From NCBI GenBank assembly GCA_013153575.1, contig JAADEE010000084.1, forward strand, positions 1-6,712: DNA of 6,712 nucleotides, written 5' to 3'. A model generated the notes under the pieces. The model was not told the origin of the DNA, did not search any database, and saw nothing but the letters and a program-made list of their open reading frames with translations. The stretch is from Chlorobiota bacterium (lineage in GTDB: Bacteria > Bacteroidota > Bacteroidia > Bacteroidales > JAADGE01). Made by a program: the position numbers and the translations under genes. Within the stretch, counting starts at the first letter, position 1; each line of letters opens with the position of its first letter. This document shows positions 5,353 to 6,712 of this stretch, in pieces.

Positions 5353-5384
5353 CAAATATAATGAACATATGTTCATTATCCAAA
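5353..5384 (-). promoter_or_regulatory. Bacteroidota-type promoter of the DUF5320-ATPase-NifX operon
   Basis: On the minus strand TTTG (5384-5381) and TATATTTG (5360-5353) are separated by exactly 20 nt. This fits the Bacteroidota primary sigma factor pattern of a -33 TTTG and a -7 TAnnTTTG. Transcription would start near 5346, giving a short leader of roughly 30-35 nt before the ATG at 5312. The -33 box begins directly after the stop codon of the TonB-receptor gene (5385-5387), so the promoter fills the whole intergenic gap. Confidence 0.78.
5358..5379. promoter_or_regulatory. Perfect 22-bp palindromic operator between the -33 and -7 boxes
   Basis: ATAATGAACAT (5358-5368) is followed directly by its exact reverse complement ATGTTCATTAT (5369-5379). 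The central TGAACA-TA-TGTTCA has the imperfect-dyad form used by ArsR/SmtB-family metalloregulators, whose sites typically contain TGAA and TTCA half-sites within a 12-2-12 dyad. The palindrome covers 19 of the 20 spacer bases and the first bases of the -7 box, so a bound protein would block RNA polymerase. No regulator gene lies in the window. The operator role is a strong inference; the ArsR assignment is tentative. Confidence 0.72.
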
Positions 5385-6712
5385 TTAAAATACATATTTT
5401 ATAACAGCTGTTATATTTCTTCCTTCAGAAAAATATCCTAAATCTTTATTTGTTGATAGATGGTCAACATAAACCTCATCAAATAAATTAGATACTTTTA
5501 TTGCAAATTGTACAGTTTGCTTTTTAATCTTTCTCTTTAAATTTACTGAAAAATTTGTCACAAAATATTCAGGTGTTTCTGTTTCAAAAACTGAAACTTT
5601 ATCTTGTTTAAAAGCATAAACAAAATCAATTGAGCTTGAAAAATTGAATTTTAAAACTTTAAATTTCGGAACATATTTTATTTCAGAATTAATTTTATTC
5701 TGAGGAATAAATGGCAAATAATCTCCATCATCTGTTTTTGCATCAATAAAAGAATAATTTGCAAAAACTTTTAATTGCTTAAATGGCATTACTTTAAAAC
5801 CTGTTTCAAAACCTCTTATTTTTGCATTTGTTTGATTATACTCATATATTTTTATTTCTCCATCTGTTAAGTCCCCTGTATTTTCAAGAAAAATATAGTC
5901 ATTTATTCTATTGTAATAAGTTGCAAAATCAATAACTATAAAATTGTTATGAAAATGTAAACTTACATCAGGCTCATAATTAATTTGAGTTTTTAGATTA
6001 GAATTTCCAACTTCATAAATATCACCATGAATACCATTTTCTGTAAGTTCTGCAATATTTGGTGTACGATGTGCCGATGCAAAATTTGCTCGCAACAAAA
6101 ATTGTTTTGTAAAATTATAAGTTGCTCCTGCAGAATAACTAAAATCATTAAAATCTCTATCTACAGCCAGTTTATTTAACTCTTCATCAGTTGTAATTTT
6201 TCGATAATCATACCTTAAACCTGCTGAAAAGTTTATTTTTTCTTTAATTTTGTTCGACATCATTAAATAAACTGCAAAATCATTCAAATCGGCATTAGGA
6301 ATAACATGATTAGGTGCATCGAAATTCTCATTTGTTTGCAACATTCCTTGAATACCTCCTATAATTTGCGAATTATTTTTCAAACTATAAGTATTCTTAA
6401 TATTATATGAATAAGTAACTAAATTCATATCAACAGGCATAAAATCTTCTGTAATTAATTTCCTCCTATTTGCTTGATATGAAAAGTCAGCATCCAGCAT
6501 TAGTTTATTAAAAAACAACTTATTTTTAAATGCAATTATTTTACTGTCTAAATCTTGATACCAAACATCATTAGTTCTGCTATTGCCTTCTATTAAAGGA
6601 ATTACCGAAGCAACTGTTAATCCTATCTTCATTTTATTATAATCAAAATAGACATCTGACTTTCCTAATTTATAAGAAATGCCAGCATTTGCTTTTGCAG
6701 AAATATTATTGA
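5385..6712 (-). CDS. TonB-dependent outer-membrane receptor, C-terminal beta-barrel (cut by window edge)
   Basis: The frame stays open from the right edge to the stop at 5385-5387, giving about 441 visible residues. The Met at 6632 is internal, because in-frame codons upstream read ISYKLGKSDVYFDYNK with no stop. The visible part consists of repeated amphipathic beta strands with aromatic girdles, periplasmic turns and extracellular loops. It contains the typical receptor segment with RANFASAHRTPNIAELTENG, then YEVGNSNLKTQ and a YEPDVSLHF strand. Late strands include FKVLKFNFSSSIDFVYAF and FAIKVSNLFDEVYVDHLS. The protein ends NITAVIKYVF, with the terminal Phe needed for BAM-mediated outer-membrane insertion. 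The plug domain and signal peptide lie beyond the window, so the substrate (siderophore, heme, cobalamin, metal or glycan) cannot be told. The gene precedes the metal-cluster operon but that operon has its own promoter. Confidence 0.92.
   Translation of the reverse strand, partial: NNISAKANAGISYKLGKSDVYFDYNKMKIGLTVASVIPLIEGNSRTNDVWYQDLDSKIIAFKNKLFFNKLMLDADFSYQANRRKLITEDFMPVDMNLVTYSYNIKNTYSLKNNSQIIGGIQGMLQTNENFDAPNHVIPNADLNDFAVYLMMSNKIKEKINFSAGLRYDYRKITTDEELNKLAVDRDFNDFSYSAGATYNFTKQFLLRANFASAHRTPNIAELTENGIHGDIYEVGNSNLKTQINYEPDVSLHFHNNFIVIDFATYYNRINDYIFLENTGDLTDGEIKIYEYNQTNAKIRGFETGFKVMPFKQLKVFANYSFIDAKTDDGDYLPFIPQNKINSEIKYVPKFKVLKFNFSSSIDFVYAFKQDKVSVFETETPEYFVTNFSVNLKRKIKKQTVQFAIKVSNLFDEVYVDHLSTNKDLGYFSEGRNITAVIKYVF

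Noticed and set aside
5313..5384. Intrinsic terminator for the TonB-receptor gene
   Set aside because: The palindrome at 5358-5379 has an A/T-rich stem with no loop and no following U-run, and its position between -33 and -7 boxes fits an operator better.
6630..6632. Met codon as a start for a 415-aa receptor
   Set aside because: The frame stays open upstream to the window edge with continued beta-strand sequence, and a TonB receptor needs a plug and signal peptide, so this Met is internal.

Overview
The window looks like an AT-rich genome of an anaerobic member of the Bacteroidota. Three things point there. A TonB-dependent outer-membrane receptor ends in a C-terminal Phe. A promoter matches the Bacteroidota pattern (TTTG, 20 nt, TAnnTTTG). 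Most genes have no Shine-Dalgarno sequence and follow A/T-only leaders. Every convincing gene lies on the minus strand, so transcription runs from high to low coordinates. The species cannot be named from the sequence.

Layout in transcription order. (1) 6712-5385: the C-terminal beta-barrel of a TonB-dependent receptor, cut by the window edge. (2) 5384-5313: a compact promoter whose 20-nt spacer is almost entirely a perfect 22-bp palindrome (probable repressor operator), followed by a strong AAGGAGG ribosome binding site. (3) 5312-714: a probable six-gene operon encoding a Gly/Arg-rich DUF5320-type protein, a Gly-rich zinc-ribbon-like protein, two tandem MinD/Mrp-type ATPases that each carry a two-cluster ferredoxin insert, a NifX/NifB-C-terminal (FeMo-co-type) protein, and a large FMN/4Fe-4S/FAD oxidoreductase of the FadH/trimethylamine dehydrogenase type. 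(4) 705-663: a perfect 20-bp GC-cored hairpin, probably the operon terminator and possibly a dispersed repeat. (5) 609-1: a second, Cys-free and longer NifX-like protein, then the start of a DUF59/MIP18-type Fe-S assembly protein cut by the left edge.

The tandem ferredoxin-MinD ATPases with NifX-type proteins resemble the core of the orange protein (ORP) loci known from Desulfovibrio. Similar sets with DUF5320 and zinc-ribbon partners recur in anaerobes, mostly without an assigned function. My inference is a metal- or Fe-S-cluster handling system: the ATPases load or transfer a cluster, the NifX-like proteins bind it, the small Gly-rich proteins act as scaffold or metal-binding partners, and the oxidoreductase supplies electrons. 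A degenerate second copy of the operator lies just before the oxidoreductase gene, and a group of overlapping inverted repeats lies between the DUF5320 and zinc-ribbon genes. These hint at regulation at more than one point. No RNA genes, CRISPR arrays, insertion sequences or gene-free stretches over 300 bases were seen.
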